From a virus: a stretch of DNA of 64,000 nucleotides. How positions within the stretch are numbered: the stretch's first letter is position 1; every line of letters starts with the position of its first letter. A program made the position numbers and the translations under genes. Positions 48,983 to 58,679 of the stretch are shown one piece after another. The notes beneath the pieces were generated by a model. The model made no database searches. It saw only the letters and a program-made list of their open reading frames with translations, and had not been told where the DNA came from. Where the stretch lies: positions 20,372 through 84,371 of IMG/VR virus record IMGVR_UViG_3300024350_000235, one strand, 5' to 3'.

Positions 48983-50231
48983 AACATTTTGTCTACATCC
49001 ATTTACTGGATTAGCAACTAGTACAGACGGCTCTATATTGGTCTGTTGCCGTAGTCATCCTATAGGAAATATCAAAGATAATTCTCTAGAAGAAATATGG
49101 AACAACGATAAGATGCGTGAAATACGTAGAAAGGTCTTAAACGGAGAATGGCCTAGCGAATGTGCTTCATGTAAGTTAGACGAAGACAGCGGAGTTGAAA
49201 GCATGAGGCTTAGACATATTTCAGGAAGAATTCCTGAAACAAGATCTTTGTTATATCCTAATGCTCTAGATGAGCTTGACGACGATCACAAGATGCCTTT
49301 TAAGATTCCAAGCATGGAGATTAAGCTGAATAATCTCTGTAATCTAAAATGTCGCATGTGCCATCCTATGGATAGTACAAGTTGGAACGATTGGGACCAA
49401 GTAGAAGAATTCTATAAAAAAGAAGGCAACTTTATGATCAATTTTATAGAAAAAAATAACCTTAAAAGAAAACCATATCTTAACTTCTACGAAGACAATC
49501 CTAACTGGTGGAACAGCTTTGAAAAGAATATACCTTACTTTGATCGTGTAGAGTTTGCGGGCGGCGAACCATTGATGGATCCTGAACACTATAAAATACT
49601 GTCAATGCTAAAACCCTACGGCAAAAATATCACTTTGAAATACGCTACCAACGGTACTACTCTAGGAATCAAGAGCGGAAACATATATGATTATTGGCCA
49701 AATTTTAAATCAGTGATGGTATCTATAAGCATGGACGGCATCGGAGATGTCTACAATTATATCCGTGGTAATAGCGAGTGGCAACTTGTACTTGATAATA
49801 TTAAACGTATACAGATGATGCCTAATATCAAACGCATCGTATGCTCAGCAGCAGTACAGGTCGGTAACGTGATGAAAATAGATCAGATGATAGAATTTTT
49901 ACTCGACGATCTAGGAGTTGTTTATTGGAATAATTTTGTCAACCATCCTAATCTTTTATCAGCACAGGTACTTCCTGAACCGTTGAAAAAAATAGCAGCA
50001 GAAAGATTGATGGATATGAGAGATAAAGTACCAGGTTTTAAAATGGTACAGCAATATCCTATTTTAAAAGATTTAACAATTAACCAGATCAACGGAATAA
50101 TAAGTTATATGTATGCTAAGGATCTAAGTCATATGTGGAAGGACTGTGTGGAGTTTAATCATAGATTAGATACTAGTAGAAATCAAAAGAAATTTGAAGA
50201 AGTTAACGAGGATTTCCTACCCTATGTCTGA
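48966..50231 (+). CDS. Radical SAM protein 4 with N-terminal twitch/SPASM-like domain
   Basis: 421 residues from TTG 48966, which has GGGAG 8 nt upstream; longer readings lack a ribosome binding site. An N-terminal domain with 'TFCLHPFTGLATSTDGSILV', 'CCRS' and 'PSECASCKLDED' resembles a twitch/SPASM Fe-S module placed before the radical SAM core 'NNLCNLKCRMCHPMDSTSWN' (CxxxCxxC) and 'VEFAGGEPLMDPEHY'. Same architecture as the protein at 52762. Common in marine phage genomes, function unknown. Confidence 0.86.
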   Translation: MNNQSKTFCLHPFTGLATSTDGSILVCCRSHPIGNIKDNSLEEIWNNDKMREIRRKVLNGEWPSECASCKLDEDSGVESMRLRHISGRIPETRSLLYPNALDELDDDHKMPFKIPSMEIKLNNLCNLKCRMCHPMDSTSWNDWDQVEEFYKKEGNFMINFIEKNNLKRKPYLNFYEDNPNWWNSFEKNIPYFDRVEFAGGEPLMDPEHYKILSMLKPYGKNITLKYATNGTTLGIKSGNIYDYWPNFKSVMVSISMDGIGDVYNYIRGNSEWQLVLDNIKRIQMMPNIKRIVCSAAVQVGNVMKIDQMIEFLLDDLGVVYWNNFVNHPNLLSAQVLPEPLKKIAAERLMDMRDKVPGFKMVQQYPILKDLTINQINGIISYMYAKDLSHMWKDCVEFNHRLDTSRNQKKFEEVNEDFLPYV

Positions 50232-51129
50232 GATAGAAAATTTATTCCGTAATGGGTTTGGTAACAACACTCTGAGAATAACACTAGACAACGGAATAGA
50301 TTTATACTACCATCTGTTTGATAATCCTGTACAACATTGCTGGCAAGATTATTGGCAAAACATTCTAGTCGAAAATCTATCAATAGATTCTGAATTCGCT
50401 AATCAAGAACTAGCAAATTATGTAGATCAATTAAACAACTACCATTTGCGATTGGGGTTTGACAAAATTGATAACAGGCCTAGTAGAGAGTTGCTTAACG
50501 ATTTACACAATCGTTTCGTAGAAAATAAAGATAATCCAGATTGGGATACTGTTAATAAATTAATACATAAGATAGAAAATAATTTAATTATAGATTGGAA
50601 TTCGCAGATAAAATTTTATTGCGGTCAGATAAAGCCTTCAGTTCTTATAAAACCCTATCATAAATTATTTTTATCAACAGAATTTAGTAACTGGGGAACA
50701 CTGTATCTAGGATACGAAACTATAGGCAAAGACTGGGCAGACATAGCATTAGATAATGATAACGGAAACGATCTAGCTGTACAAGATAGTATAGGTACAG
50801 AAACAGTCATGAGTTTTCAAACTCAAGCACCTTATGAAAAATTAATAGAAAATCAATTTTACAAATGGTATATGAAAAACGACAGTTTTATGAATATACC
50901 TATAGACAATCTAAATAAATTATCATTAGGAAGATATCTATTAGGAAAGGTAATCGTCACTGAAGCATTTTTAGATTATGAAAAGAATCCATTAGTATGG
51001 TATATGCCTAATCATAATATAAAACAAAAATGGAACAAAGATATACTTTCAAAAGCCAATAGCATTTCTAAGTTAGAATTTTTTAATTCTACTATGTTCT
51101 ATGATACATTAGTTAAACATACAACATGA
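50224..51129 (+). CDS. Hypothetical protein in radical SAM island
   Basis: 301 residues from ATG 50224 (8-nt overlap with protein 4; 4-nt overlap with protein 5). Very Asn/Asp/Lys-rich and aromatic ('YYHLFDNPVQHCWQDYWQNI', 'VENKDNPDWDTVNKLIHKIE'). No motif recognised. Its A+T-rich codons exceed those of the neighbours. Placement between two radical SAM genes suggests a substrate or partner. Confidence 0.65.
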   Translation: MSEIENLFRNGFGNNTLRITLDNGIDLYYHLFDNPVQHCWQDYWQNILVENLSIDSEFANQELANYVDQLNNYHLRLGFDKIDNRPSRELLNDLHNRFVENKDNPDWDTVNKLIHKIENNLIIDWNSQIKFYCGQIKPSVLIKPYHKLFLSTEFSNWGTLYLGYETIGKDWADIALDNDNGNDLAVQDSIGTETVMSFQTQAPYEKLIENQFYKWYMKNDSFMNIPIDNLNKLSLGRYLLGKVIVTEAFLDYEKNPLVWYMPNHNIKQKWNKDILSKANSISKLEFFNSTMFYDTLVKHTT

Positions 51130-52028
51130 AATCAATAACTAGTCGCTGGCCACACCAGGATCAATTAAAAGTAGAATGGAACATAGGTAAACGCTGTAAC
51201 TATGATTGTTCATATTGTCCTGACAGTATACATGACAATTGGAGTCCGCATACATCTATTGATGTACTAGAAAAGACCGTGGATAAATTATCAGAGATTG
51301 GGCGTCCGCTACGATTAAGTCTTACTGGCGGAGAACCTTGCGTACATCCTGACATAGAAGATCTTTTTGAATATACTAAACGCAAAGGAGTTTTTTGGCT
51401 CAGCGTGACCACTAACGGTACTCGAGCTGCTCAGTGGTATATTGACAATTCGGAATTTTATCAACATCTTGTTATCAGTTTACATTTCGAGCATGACTGG
51501 CGCCGTGTGTTGAATACCATATATGAAATCAAACATTCAAGTAAATTACAATACTTTGTCAATGTTATGGCCCACCACGACTATATGGACGATGTGAAGA
51601 AAGCTGTAGAATTCTTAGACGATAAAGATATCAAATATGCTATAAGACGCATACGCTGGACTGAAGGTGACCATAATGTGTTTGACGACATGCGCTACGA
51701 TGGAAAAGATCTCCAATGGATATTAAGCAAACAATCAACAGTGTCCCCGAATACAATAATTCGAAATGATGATCAAACAGAAATACTTCACGCCAATGAT
51801 GTCATAAAGCTACACTTAAATAAATTTAAAGGATGGTCATGTCAAGCAGGTATAGAAAGTCTCATGATAAATTGGGACGGCGAAGTACACCGAGCAACTT
51901 GTAGAGTTGGAGGTAGTCTAGGTAATATATACAAAGATACTTTTACAGTACCTAGAGAACCGATTATATGTACTCGTGATTTCTGTACCTGCGCTGCCGA
52001 CATACCTATTAGCAAGAATGAAAATTAA
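51126..52028 (+). CDS. Radical SAM protein 5
   Basis: 300 residues. CNYDCSYC (Cys24, 28, 31) in 'NIGKRCNYDCSYCPDSIHDN', 'LSLTGGEPCVHPDIEDLF', C-terminal Cys set 'GWSCQAGIESLMINWDGEVH', 'CRVGGSLGNI', 'CTRDFCTCAADIPI'. Sister of radical SAM protein 1 (matching 'FKGWDCNSGYQSLVI' and 'FKGWSCQAGIESLMI'). Overlaps the SGNH-like gene by 11 nt. Confidence 0.88.
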   Translation: MKSITSRWPHQDQLKVEWNIGKRCNYDCSYCPDSIHDNWSPHTSIDVLEKTVDKLSEIGRPLRLSLTGGEPCVHPDIEDLFEYTKRKGVFWLSVTTNGTRAAQWYIDNSEFYQHLVISLHFEHDWRRVLNTIYEIKHSSKLQYFVNVMAHHDYMDDVKKAVEFLDDKDIKYAIRRIRWTEGDHNVFDDMRYDGKDLQWILSKQSTVSPNTIIRNDDQTEILHANDVIKLHLNKFKGWSCQAGIESLMINWDGEVHRATCRVGGSLGNIYKDTFTVPREPIICTRDFCTCAADIPISKNEN

Positions 52029-52785
52029 AAATTTAGATCCGACAAAGTACAAAAGATTTTTTGCGTTCGGCTGTAGCTTTACCAGATACAAATGGGCTAC
52101 ATGGGCAGATATTATAGGACAGAATATTCCTTACTACGAAAACTGGGGTAGACAGGGAGTAGGCAATCATTATATCTTTAATGCGGTATTAGAAGCAGAC
52201 GCCAAGCACAACTTTGGTCCAGACGATCTAGTGATAATAATGTGGTCCCAGTTAGGGAGAGAAGATAGATATTTTGATAAGCGTTGGATCAGCCAAACTA
52301 TATCTGAACTCACAGACTCCGAATCGAGAAAATATGCCATAGACACTAGAGCTCACCTAATACGAGACTTAGCTTACATTAAGTCGATACAGACTTTCTT
52401 AGAACATAAAAAATGTGATTACGCACATTTGGCTATGTATCCTTTAGTGTATCTTACAACTGACTTACCATTTGCTTTTTCAGCACCGGATATGATAAGA
52501 ACGGAAATGCTGCTGTCAGCTTGGATCGATCTTCGAGTGAATAAACACATTGGTAAGAGTATAGAACACCCAGATGTAGTAGAATCTTATATAGACGTTT
52601 ATACAAGTATAGAAAAAACTATATTAGAATGTTTTTCCTCTATGTATGTTCTAAAAAGAGAAAATAATGATCCACATCCCACGCCCGAAGAATTTGTCAA
52701 ATACCTAGACAAATTATGGCCGGATAATAAATTAGAAAATAAAACTATCCCAGATAGTTTATCACAGGCTCCACAGAGATTGTAA
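52018..52785 (+). CDS. SGNH-hydrolase-like protein, copy 3
   Basis: 255 residues from ATG 52018. 'RFFAFGCSFTRYKWATWADI' (block I with Ser), 'DDLVIIMWSQLGREDRYF' and 'DPHPTPEEFVKYLDKLWP' (Asp-x-His block V). Related in layout to the pair at 30287-31944. Possibly an esterase or deacylase acting on the island product. Converges with radical SAM protein 6 (24-nt overlap). Confidence 0.72.
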   Translation: MKIKNLDPTKYKRFFAFGCSFTRYKWATWADIIGQNIPYYENWGRQGVGNHYIFNAVLEADAKHNFGPDDLVIIMWSQLGREDRYFDKRWISQTISELTDSESRKYAIDTRAHLIRDLAYIKSIQTFLEHKKCDYAHLAMYPLVYLTTDLPFAFSAPDMIRTEMLLSAWIDLRVNKHIGKSIEHPDVVESYIDVYTSIEKTILECFSSMYVLKRENNDPHPTPEEFVKYLDKLWPDNKLENKTIPDSLSQAPQRL

Positions 52786-54153
52786 CTCCGGAAATATAGA
52801 TAAAAATTCAGTTTGTCTTATTCTATCTAGATTTTTTATATATTCTCGAAAGTCAGGTAACAAATGCGTATGGTCTTCTGCTGTAACAAATTTTAATATA
52901 GCTTCCCAACGTTTCCACCCATAGGGATTGATATTCCAAAAGTCATCATCCTGCCTATAGTTATCCCATAACCAAGTTTTTAATTCTTCAAAACTATTAC
53001 GCACTTCTTGTTTTTCATTCTCTGGTAATATCCGTGCGCTAAGATATGTAGGTATGTATAACAGATGTAGATTGATTATTCCGCCGCCTGCTTCATATTC
53101 ATCTAATTTAAATTTATTGATCTTTTTAAAATTTTGTGTCAATTTCCATTTGGCAAAATCTGCGATATGCTTGATGTTCAATATCTGTACAGCACAAGCT
53201 ATATGTACGTGAATATTGTCTGGTGTATTATCTAGTAGTCTAAGACTACGTTCTACATCAGTCCATGCTGTAGGATATCTAATGTACGAATTCCGTTCAC
53301 CTACAGCATCAATACTAAAAGCAAAACGCACCTGCTTGAATTTGGACCAAACATCTATTATATCCTGATCTACTAGTATACCATTAGAGTTGTATCTTAA
53401 TGTTATTTTATCAGCATAACCTCTTGCTATGATTTCATCCAAGAACTTACGATGTTCCTTAATCATCAAGGGCTCGCCGCCGGCAAAATATAAGTGTCGT
53501 ATGTTGGGTATCTGATCAAATATCTGTTCCCACAACTCAGGTCTTTCGTACCAATAGTTATTAAACTCTTTACGATCCCAGTTGATTTGATGTAACACTG
53601 TCTTGCTACTAGTCATATTGACCAATTTGTCATAATCCTGTACCCAACGACTACTGTCATGAGGACTACACATTACACATTTCAAATTACAAGTATGTCC
53701 TAATCTTAGATCTAGATATCTGATCACTGGAGGAATTTTACCATCAGGATCTGTATTATCTATAAGGTCATTAAAATCCAATCCTTCTTTATTCCATTCG
53801 TACAGTTCCCATAATCTTTTGCTAACTACACCATTAGATTCCTCTTCGAAACATTTGGTACAACTTGCTGGAATTTTTCCTTCTAGCATGGTCTTACGAA
53901 CACTACACATATATTCGTTGTTCAGCGCATCTAAAGGAAGCTCTCGACCAAAGTTAGCTGGCTGTCCGTTTTCTTTCTTTACCAACCCTACTGTATGATC
54001 ACCTGTGGCCGCGCCTGATGCGTTAGTGACACAGCAGAGTCTAGCATCACCGTTTGGTCTTGTGGCTATGTGTATCCATGGCAACGCACAAAAAGTAGGA
54101 GTACCTGTGCGCTCTTCAACTAACTTTATATAATTTTGGATTTTATCTTTCAC
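52762..54153 (-). CDS. Radical SAM protein 6 with N-terminal twitch/SPASM-like domain
   Basis: 463 residues, GTG start. N-terminal Cys module 'TFCALPWIHIATRPNGDARL', 'CCV', 'PASCTKCFEEE'; radical SAM core 'GHTCNLKCVMCSPHDSSRWV'; 'LYFAGGEPLMIKEHR'. Same architecture as protein 4 and probably a paralog. Its start region faces the late promoter of the gene at 54179. Confidence 0.86.
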   Translation of the reverse strand: MKDKIQNYIKLVEERTGTPTFCALPWIHIATRPNGDARLCCVTNASGAATGDHTVGLVKKENGQPANFGRELPLDALNNEYMCSVRKTMLEGKIPASCTKCFEEESNGVVSKRLWELYEWNKEGLDFNDLIDNTDPDGKIPPVIRYLDLRLGHTCNLKCVMCSPHDSSRWVQDYDKLVNMTSSKTVLHQINWDRKEFNNYWYERPELWEQIFDQIPNIRHLYFAGGEPLMIKEHRKFLDEIIARGYADKITLRYNSNGILVDQDIIDVWSKFKQVRFAFSIDAVGERNSYIRYPTAWTDVERSLRLLDNTPDNIHVHIACAVQILNIKHIADFAKWKLTQNFKKINKFKLDEYEAGGGIINLHLLYIPTYLSARILPENEKQEVRNSFEELKTWLWDNYRQDDDFWNINPYGWKRWEAILKFVTAEDHTHLLPDFREYIKNLDRIRQTEFLSIFPELQSLWSL

Positions 54154-54166
54154 TCTGTAGTTATCC

Positions 54167-54174
54167 TATAAATA
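54167..54174 (+). promoter_or_regulatory. Late-promoter box TATAAATA
   Basis: Exact T4 late consensus, 4 nt before ATG 54179. Confidence 0.6.
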
Positions 54175-54178
54175 GTTC

Positions 54179-54856
54179 ATGAACACTAATAATTGGAAAC
54201 CCTATTACAAACAAGCCGAAAAAGAAGGTGGTTCAATAACCACACAGATGTGCTATACTCCGTTAGTCAGCCCCGATGGAAAGACTTTCTGTATGGACTA
54301 CAACTACCCTAGCCAATACCAGCTATCACAAGACAGGCTATGCTATAGAGAAGAGTTTGTCGAACTTATGTGGCAACGTGAAGTTGAATTCGTCAACCAC
54401 GTGAGATACTATCAGTGGGCACCCGAACTTGTAGATATCGCCGATCATAAGATATTTTTTAAATGGTATGGCGGTACCGTCAACGATGTTATCTATGGTA
54501 GTAGAGATCTAGAAAATAGACATCCTACTTGGAGACGAGATATACTTCGTGTGATCACCCAACAGTATAACGATGCTGGAATCATTAAACCAACAGTGTA
54601 TCCACATAGTTATTATTATGATGGAATCGGAAATCTAAGAACTTTTGATTTTTATAGCTGCGTTTATAAAACTGATGTCAAGATACCTTATGAAGATATC
54701 AAAGATCTAGTAAGTGATAATTCTAGATTTGACGAAGCATTAGAAGATGATCAAGTTAACGTAGAAACTATTTTTAAATCTGGATTGTTAAAATATTCTA
54801 AATGGCCTGATAATCTACAGGCTGTTTATGATGCTATTTTTAGTGCCAAAGATTAA
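54179..54856 (+). CDS. Hypothetical protein, kinase-fold-like, paralog A
   Basis: 225 residues. Pattern: N-terminal beta lobe, 'LMWQREVEFVNHVRYYQWAP', 'HKIFFKWYGGTVND', 'VYPHSYYYDGIGNLRTFDFY'. The last phrase recalls the 'HPxN...G.....IDF' of small-molecule kinases, but catalytic Asp residues are not clear. Paralogous to the protein at 58676. No ribosome binding site before ATG, consistent with a leaderless late mRNA. Confidence 0.65.
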   Translation: MNTNNWKPYYKQAEKEGGSITTQMCYTPLVSPDGKTFCMDYNYPSQYQLSQDRLCYREEFVELMWQREVEFVNHVRYYQWAPELVDIADHKIFFKWYGGTVNDVIYGSRDLENRHPTWRRDILRVITQQYNDAGIIKPTVYPHSYYYDGIGNLRTFDFYSCVYKTDVKIPYEDIKDLVSDNSRFDEALEDDQVNVETIFKSGLLKYSKWPDNLQAVYDAIFSAKD

Positions 54857-55391
54857 AAGTATATTTCGGTGTCAGCCCACAGTTGGCACCAGCATGCCAT
54901 GATCTTCTTTCAGGCCAGCGAAATACATCTCCTTGCCTTCTGAGATATAGACATTCATCTTCTACTATGAATATATGACCATGAGTAGGAGGTGAAATAT
55001 GGCAATGGAATCTATCCATTCCTCTTCCTTCTTTTATTAATGTTTCCTCGTCATCAGTGATATCCCAATGCCACGGAGCTACATCACCGGGTTTTACTCT
55101 ACTGATCCAACAGTTAGTATAACCGTCAAGGCCTACAAAATCTATAAATTTCTCGACGATGTCTCGACTAAAATTTACTCCCGGAAGATACATATCCCAT
55201 CTAGCATTGCCTCCCTCGTGAGCCATCTTGTATCCAGCATTCCTTAGTTGGCCTGCTACTTCTTCTACACCAGGAACAGCGTGTCCTACGTCATGCTTAG
55301 GACCTACATAAGCAGGTTCTTGGTTGGCTAGATCTTCTATGACTTTGTTCCAATCTATTATCTCGGAACAGTTACCTACATATTTTACCAT
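54840..55391 (-). CDS. 2OG-oxygenase-like (aspartyl hydroxylase type) protein
   Basis: 183 residues. 'VKPGDVAPWHWDITDDEETL' (His-x-Asp), 'DRFHCHISPPTHGHIFIVED' and 'RRSWHAGANCGLTPKYTFNL' (distal His) give a plausible facial triad. Converges with the gene at 54179 by 17 nt. Ends one base after the next minus-strand gene, so they are co-transcribed. Confidence 0.75.
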   Translation of the reverse strand: MVKYVGNCSEIIDWNKVIEDLANQEPAYVGPKHDVGHAVPGVEEVAGQLRNAGYKMAHEGGNARWDMYLPGVNFSRDIVEKFIDFVGLDGYTNCWISRVKPGDVAPWHWDITDDEETLIKEGRGMDRFHCHISPPTHGHIFIVEDECLYLRRQGDVFRWPERRSWHAGANCGLTPKYTFNLWH

Positions 55392-55943
55392 TTAAATCTC
55401 TCTAAAATCTAGGCTAGAAATATATGTGTTTGACTTGAGAACAAAATCTACTATCTCAGTCATTTGTTTTTCTGTGCTGTATGGTTCATTAGATCTCTTG
55501 TCGGTTTTCATACCGTAATTAGCAAACCGTATCAATACGCTCTGAGGTTGCGGACCGAAAGGAGTTTCTATTGATAATTCTGCGTGTATTTTTTCTAGAC
55601 TTAATTTATGTCCTAGCATGAACATATCGACAGGAATCCTTTTTAATAAACTGAAAGGAGCAGCAGTAGCCAGTGTGCCAAAGCTGATTATCTTTCCTGG
55701 TTTATTATTTTCCTGCCAGAGTCTATATACTCCATAGAGTAGGTCGCATTGAGAATGTCCCACATTGGCCAGATTAATAAAGTGATCGCAATCTAAAGAT
55801 AATGCTATAACTTTTTCAATATCGGCAGGATCGGTAAGATCAAAATTACTAGAACGAGATATACCCACTATCTCGTGATCCTTATAAAACTCACAAAGTG
55901 CTCGTCCTACGCTAGAAGTATGTCCAGTCATTAACAGTTTCAT
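55392..55943 (-). CDS. Short SDR-like NAD(P)-binding protein
   Basis: 183 residues. Glycine motif 'LLMTGHTSSVGRALCEFYKD' and 'FINLANVGHSQCDLLYGVYR' as in short-chain dehydrogenases or NAD-epimerases. The usual YxxxK pair appears altered ('DMFMLGHKLSLEK' keeps the Lys but not the Tyr), so catalysis is uncertain. Shares one base with the next minus-strand gene. Confidence 0.75.
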   Translation of the reverse strand: MKLLMTGHTSSVGRALCEFYKDHEIVGISRSSNFDLTDPADIEKVIALSLDCDHFINLANVGHSQCDLLYGVYRLWQENNKPGKIISFGTLATAAPFSLLKRIPVDMFMLGHKLSLEKIHAELSIETPFGPQPQSVLIRFANYGMKTDKRSNEPYSTEKQMTEIVDFVLKSNTYISSLDFREI

Positions 55944-56746
55944 CAGTAGGCCTCTATATGATCTATGCCCAATTTCTTACGGAACTCGTCGGTAAATTTT
56001 CCATCTATTCTTAGACCATAACTCTGTTCCATTATGCGTTCACCGCCGTGCCAGTCAGTGTCGTTCCACCATGCTGCTCTTGTATTGAGATAGGTTTTGT
56101 TTTTTGTTTCTGGATCCCAAAGATAAAATGCTTTTTTAGTATTAGGACGTATGTGTATAAATTCATTCCTATGCGGCTTGATCACATTGATGCCATTAGC
56201 AGCATCTAGATCTCTATGCTCAAATGGAATGCCATCTGCTTCACAGTGAAAGAAAATAACACGACCTATATCAACAAAAATTTCTCCTACCATATTTTCT
56301 ATCCAATTAACTACGTTAGGAAAATATTGTGCTTCGGGTGTTAGCTTTCTAGGTGCTGTTCTGTCATCCCATGAACCTTCTTCCCAAAGGAAATAATAGA
56401 TATATGGATCATATGCCCCCATTGCCATTTTGATATATCTAGTGAATATATTACGTTCTTGAAAATTTTTGAAATCTTTGGGCATCAGTTCTAAGCCTGC
56501 TTGTTTGATAGGATCGCTGTCAGGCAGATCGAGAAAGTCTTTCATGGCTTGATAAATTGGTTTCCAGTTATGGACATAACTCATATTATCAAAAGTAAAT
56601 CCAGGAGTCATCCATGTGCCTTCTTTGGCATGATGCCTAGCCAAAGCAAACCCTTTGTATATTTCGGGCTGTAACCGATCAAACTCTACCATATTTAGGT
56701 AAGGTTCTATATCTATATAAGGTTGATTATTAATTCCTCTGAGCAT
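55943..56746 (-). CDS. 2OG-oxygenase-like protein, 267 residues
   Basis: Start ATG 56746, 5 nt after a late box. 'FEHRDLDAANGINVIKPHRN', 'EFIHIRPNTKKAFYLWDPET' and 'WWNDTDWHGGERIMEQSYGL' give His-x-Asp...His with a later Arg ('YGLRIDG'), the Asp/Asn beta-hydroxylase pattern. First gene of a three-gene minus-strand operon with the SDR-like and a second hydroxylase-like gene. Confidence 0.72.
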   Translation of the reverse strand: MLRGINNQPYIDIEPYLNMVEFDRLQPEIYKGFALARHHAKEGTWMTPGFTFDNMSYVHNWKPIYQAMKDFLDLPDSDPIKQAGLELMPKDFKNFQERNIFTRYIKMAMGAYDPYIYYFLWEEGSWDDRTAPRKLTPEAQYFPNVVNWIENMVGEIFVDIGRVIFFHCEADGIPFEHRDLDAANGINVIKPHRNEFIHIRPNTKKAFYLWDPETKNKTYLNTRAAWWNDTDWHGGERIMEQSYGLRIDGKFTDEFRKKLGIDHIEAY

Positions 56747-56751
56747 AAAAT

Positions 56752-56759
56752 TATTTATA
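56752..56759 (-). promoter_or_regulatory. Late-promoter box TATAAATA
   Basis: Exact consensus on the minus strand, 5 nt before the start at 56746. Confidence 0.6.
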
Positions 56760-56776
56760 GGGTGGTTCCCAGCGGA

Positions 56777-56784
56777 GTTAAATA
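56777..56784 (+). promoter_or_regulatory. Late-promoter-like box GTTAAATA
   Basis: 4 nt before ATG 56789; back-to-back with the minus-strand box at 56752. Confidence 0.5.
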
Positions 56785-56788
56785 TCTG

Positions 56789-57448
56789 ATGATACACGAT
56801 GGTCGATACTATTTGGTAAGCACTGCCAGAAGTCTTAAACTGGACTTAAAAATTCCGCATGAAGAAATGCTAAGTGAAGCCAAAGCACTGCGCGAACACT
56901 TCATAGAATACCGGGCCGATGGTGATCAATATAAAGGTTGGCACAGTTTACCTATACACGGGCTAGGCGATGACAAACCCTATAGCTGGGAAGATTACGG
57001 CTACAAGACAGCTAACGCAGCCAGTGATGATATGAAATGGACTACATGGGCCAATTTATGTCCGGTCACTGTGGCTTGGCTCAAGATGGTCTTTCCTAGC
57101 AAACGTTTTGGTCGGGTGAGGTTTATGTTACTAGAAGCCGGTGGCAGTATAGGTCTACATAAAGACACCGATCATAGCATATTGGAAATGGTAAACATAG
57201 CACTAAACAATCCGGAAGGGTGTGAATGGCATTGGGGTGATGGCAGTAGTCTAGACTTTTCACCAGGTGATGCTTATGCGGTCAATCTTAGCTACGAGCA
57301 TCGAGTGATCAATAACAGTGGAATAGATAGGTATCATCTGATAGTACACCATCATGATTCTACACCAGAATGGGTATCTATGATGAAGAAAGCATTAAAG
57401 GAACATGGCGAAAAAGGTGAGTTTCATCACAGTACGATGCTGTACTGA
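56789..57448 (+). CDS. 2OG-oxygenase-like (aspartyl/asparaginyl hydroxylase type) protein
   Basis: 219 residues from ATG 56789. 'LEAGGSIGLHKDTDHSILEM' (His-x-Asp), 'VNIALNNPEGCEWHWGDGSS', 'GDAYAVNLSYEHRVINNSGI' and 'DRYHLIVHHH' complete a double-stranded beta-helix oxygenase. A longer reading from 56723 crosses the promoter region. Overlaps the next gene by 44 nt. Confidence 0.8.
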   Translation: MIHDGRYYLVSTARSLKLDLKIPHEEMLSEAKALREHFIEYRADGDQYKGWHSLPIHGLGDDKPYSWEDYGYKTANAASDDMKWTTWANLCPVTVAWLKMVFPSKRFGRVRFMLLEAGGSIGLHKDTDHSILEMVNIALNNPEGCEWHWGDGSSLDFSPGDAYAVNLSYEHRVINNSGIDRYHLIVHHHDSTPEWVSMMKKALKEHGEKGEFHHSTMLY

Positions 57449-58679
57449 TGACGAGTGGTTGAACAACAAGATGCTCCAGATCACTAGATCGGGTCAGGAG
57501 CATCTGGTGAACGGAAGATATCCTACATATATCATTGACAACTATGACCAAATCAACAACTACCTAGATGACGCCGATTGGCTATTTGTACAGACAGCAG
57601 GCGACTACATATTAGATTTTGATCACTTATGGACAAAGATACACTCCATACCTGACTATGTAGGACTTGTAGGACATCTAATCTGGGACCAAGGTGAATT
57701 TACTCCCTATCTAGAGGAACAGTGTTTTATTATAAACACCAAAGCTGTTAAACATCTAGATTTTAATTCATATATCGAAACAGGTAAAAACTTCATAAGA
57801 AGCGAAGATGACTTACATGAAGGTCATGCTCCTTTATGGTTAGCATTAGGAGATCGTACAGAGATACGACATGGTAAGTTTGGAACCAAGCTGATGTCAG
57901 ATATCTTAGAGAACGATTACTCTGTAGTAAATTTTGATCAGTCGTGGAGATATTCTGACACGATCAAATTACCTATTAGACAAAATCCCTTGATAGAACA
58001 GCTGCCTACTAGAGGATATCTCTATCCGTATATAAAAACAGTGGCTTTTTCAGAAGCTCTAAAGTCTCTCAAGAGCAGCGATTATCTAGATCCAGCACAG
58101 CAGATAGCACTATCTGTGATCAACGAAACTATGAAGTTTAATTATATCAACGCCCTCTATTGGGATGATATCGTCAAAGACTACGACTGCGACTTAGTCA
58201 TAGCACCTGCTAATGGGCTTATGGCTGAAACTTTGGCCTACTACAATCATGCCAAGAAGATTGTGATATACGATATTAATCCAAACAACATAGAATTCAA
58301 AAAATTTCTATATGAAAATTTTGATGGGCATGACTATGAACAATTTTATAAAAAATATGCCAAAGAAAGAAATCTCAAGATAGAACCCAATCATACTGTA
58401 GCGATAACCGATGAAATAAAATACCATAACAGAGAAGTGTTAGCCAATTGGGATAAGATCAAGAAGATAGAAAAGACGTATATCAGTGGTGATCTATTTA
58501 CGACATTGCCTTGGATACTTCCTCTTATAAGCAGCAAGACTATCATACACACTAGCACTATCTTAGGATACTATATCTTTTCCAATATACTACACGACCA
58601 AGAAGAGATAGATATGCGTGTAAGTGAACTATCAGCAGTTATAGAATCCACTGGAGCCGTTTGGTTAGGAGAAAGATGA
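57405..58679 (+). CDS. Hypothetical two-domain protein, Rossmann-like C-terminus
   Basis: 424 residues. The N-terminal half ('TYIIDNYDQINNYLDDADWL', 'FVQTAGDYILDFDHLW') resembles glycosyltransferase-A-like sequences. The C-terminal half has 'CDLVIAPANGLMAETLAYYN' and 'AKKIVIYDINPNNIEFKKFL', like a SAM- or NAD-binding Rossmann segment. No catalytic residues assigned. Overlaps neighbours on both sides. Confidence 0.65.
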   Translation: MAKKVSFITVRCCTDDEWLNNKMLQITRSGQEHLVNGRYPTYIIDNYDQINNYLDDADWLFVQTAGDYILDFDHLWTKIHSIPDYVGLVGHLIWDQGEFTPYLEEQCFIINTKAVKHLDFNSYIETGKNFIRSEDDLHEGHAPLWLALGDRTEIRHGKFGTKLMSDILENDYSVVNFDQSWRYSDTIKLPIRQNPLIEQLPTRGYLYPYIKTVAFSEALKSLKSSDYLDPAQQIALSVINETMKFNYINALYWDDIVKDYDCDLVIAPANGLMAETLAYYNHAKKIVIYDINPNNIEFKKFLYENFDGHDYEQFYKKYAKERNLKIEPNHTVAITDEIKYHNREVLANWDKIKKIEKTYISGDLFTTLPWILPLISSKTIIHTSTILGYYIFSNILHDQEEIDMRVSELSAVIESTGAVWLGER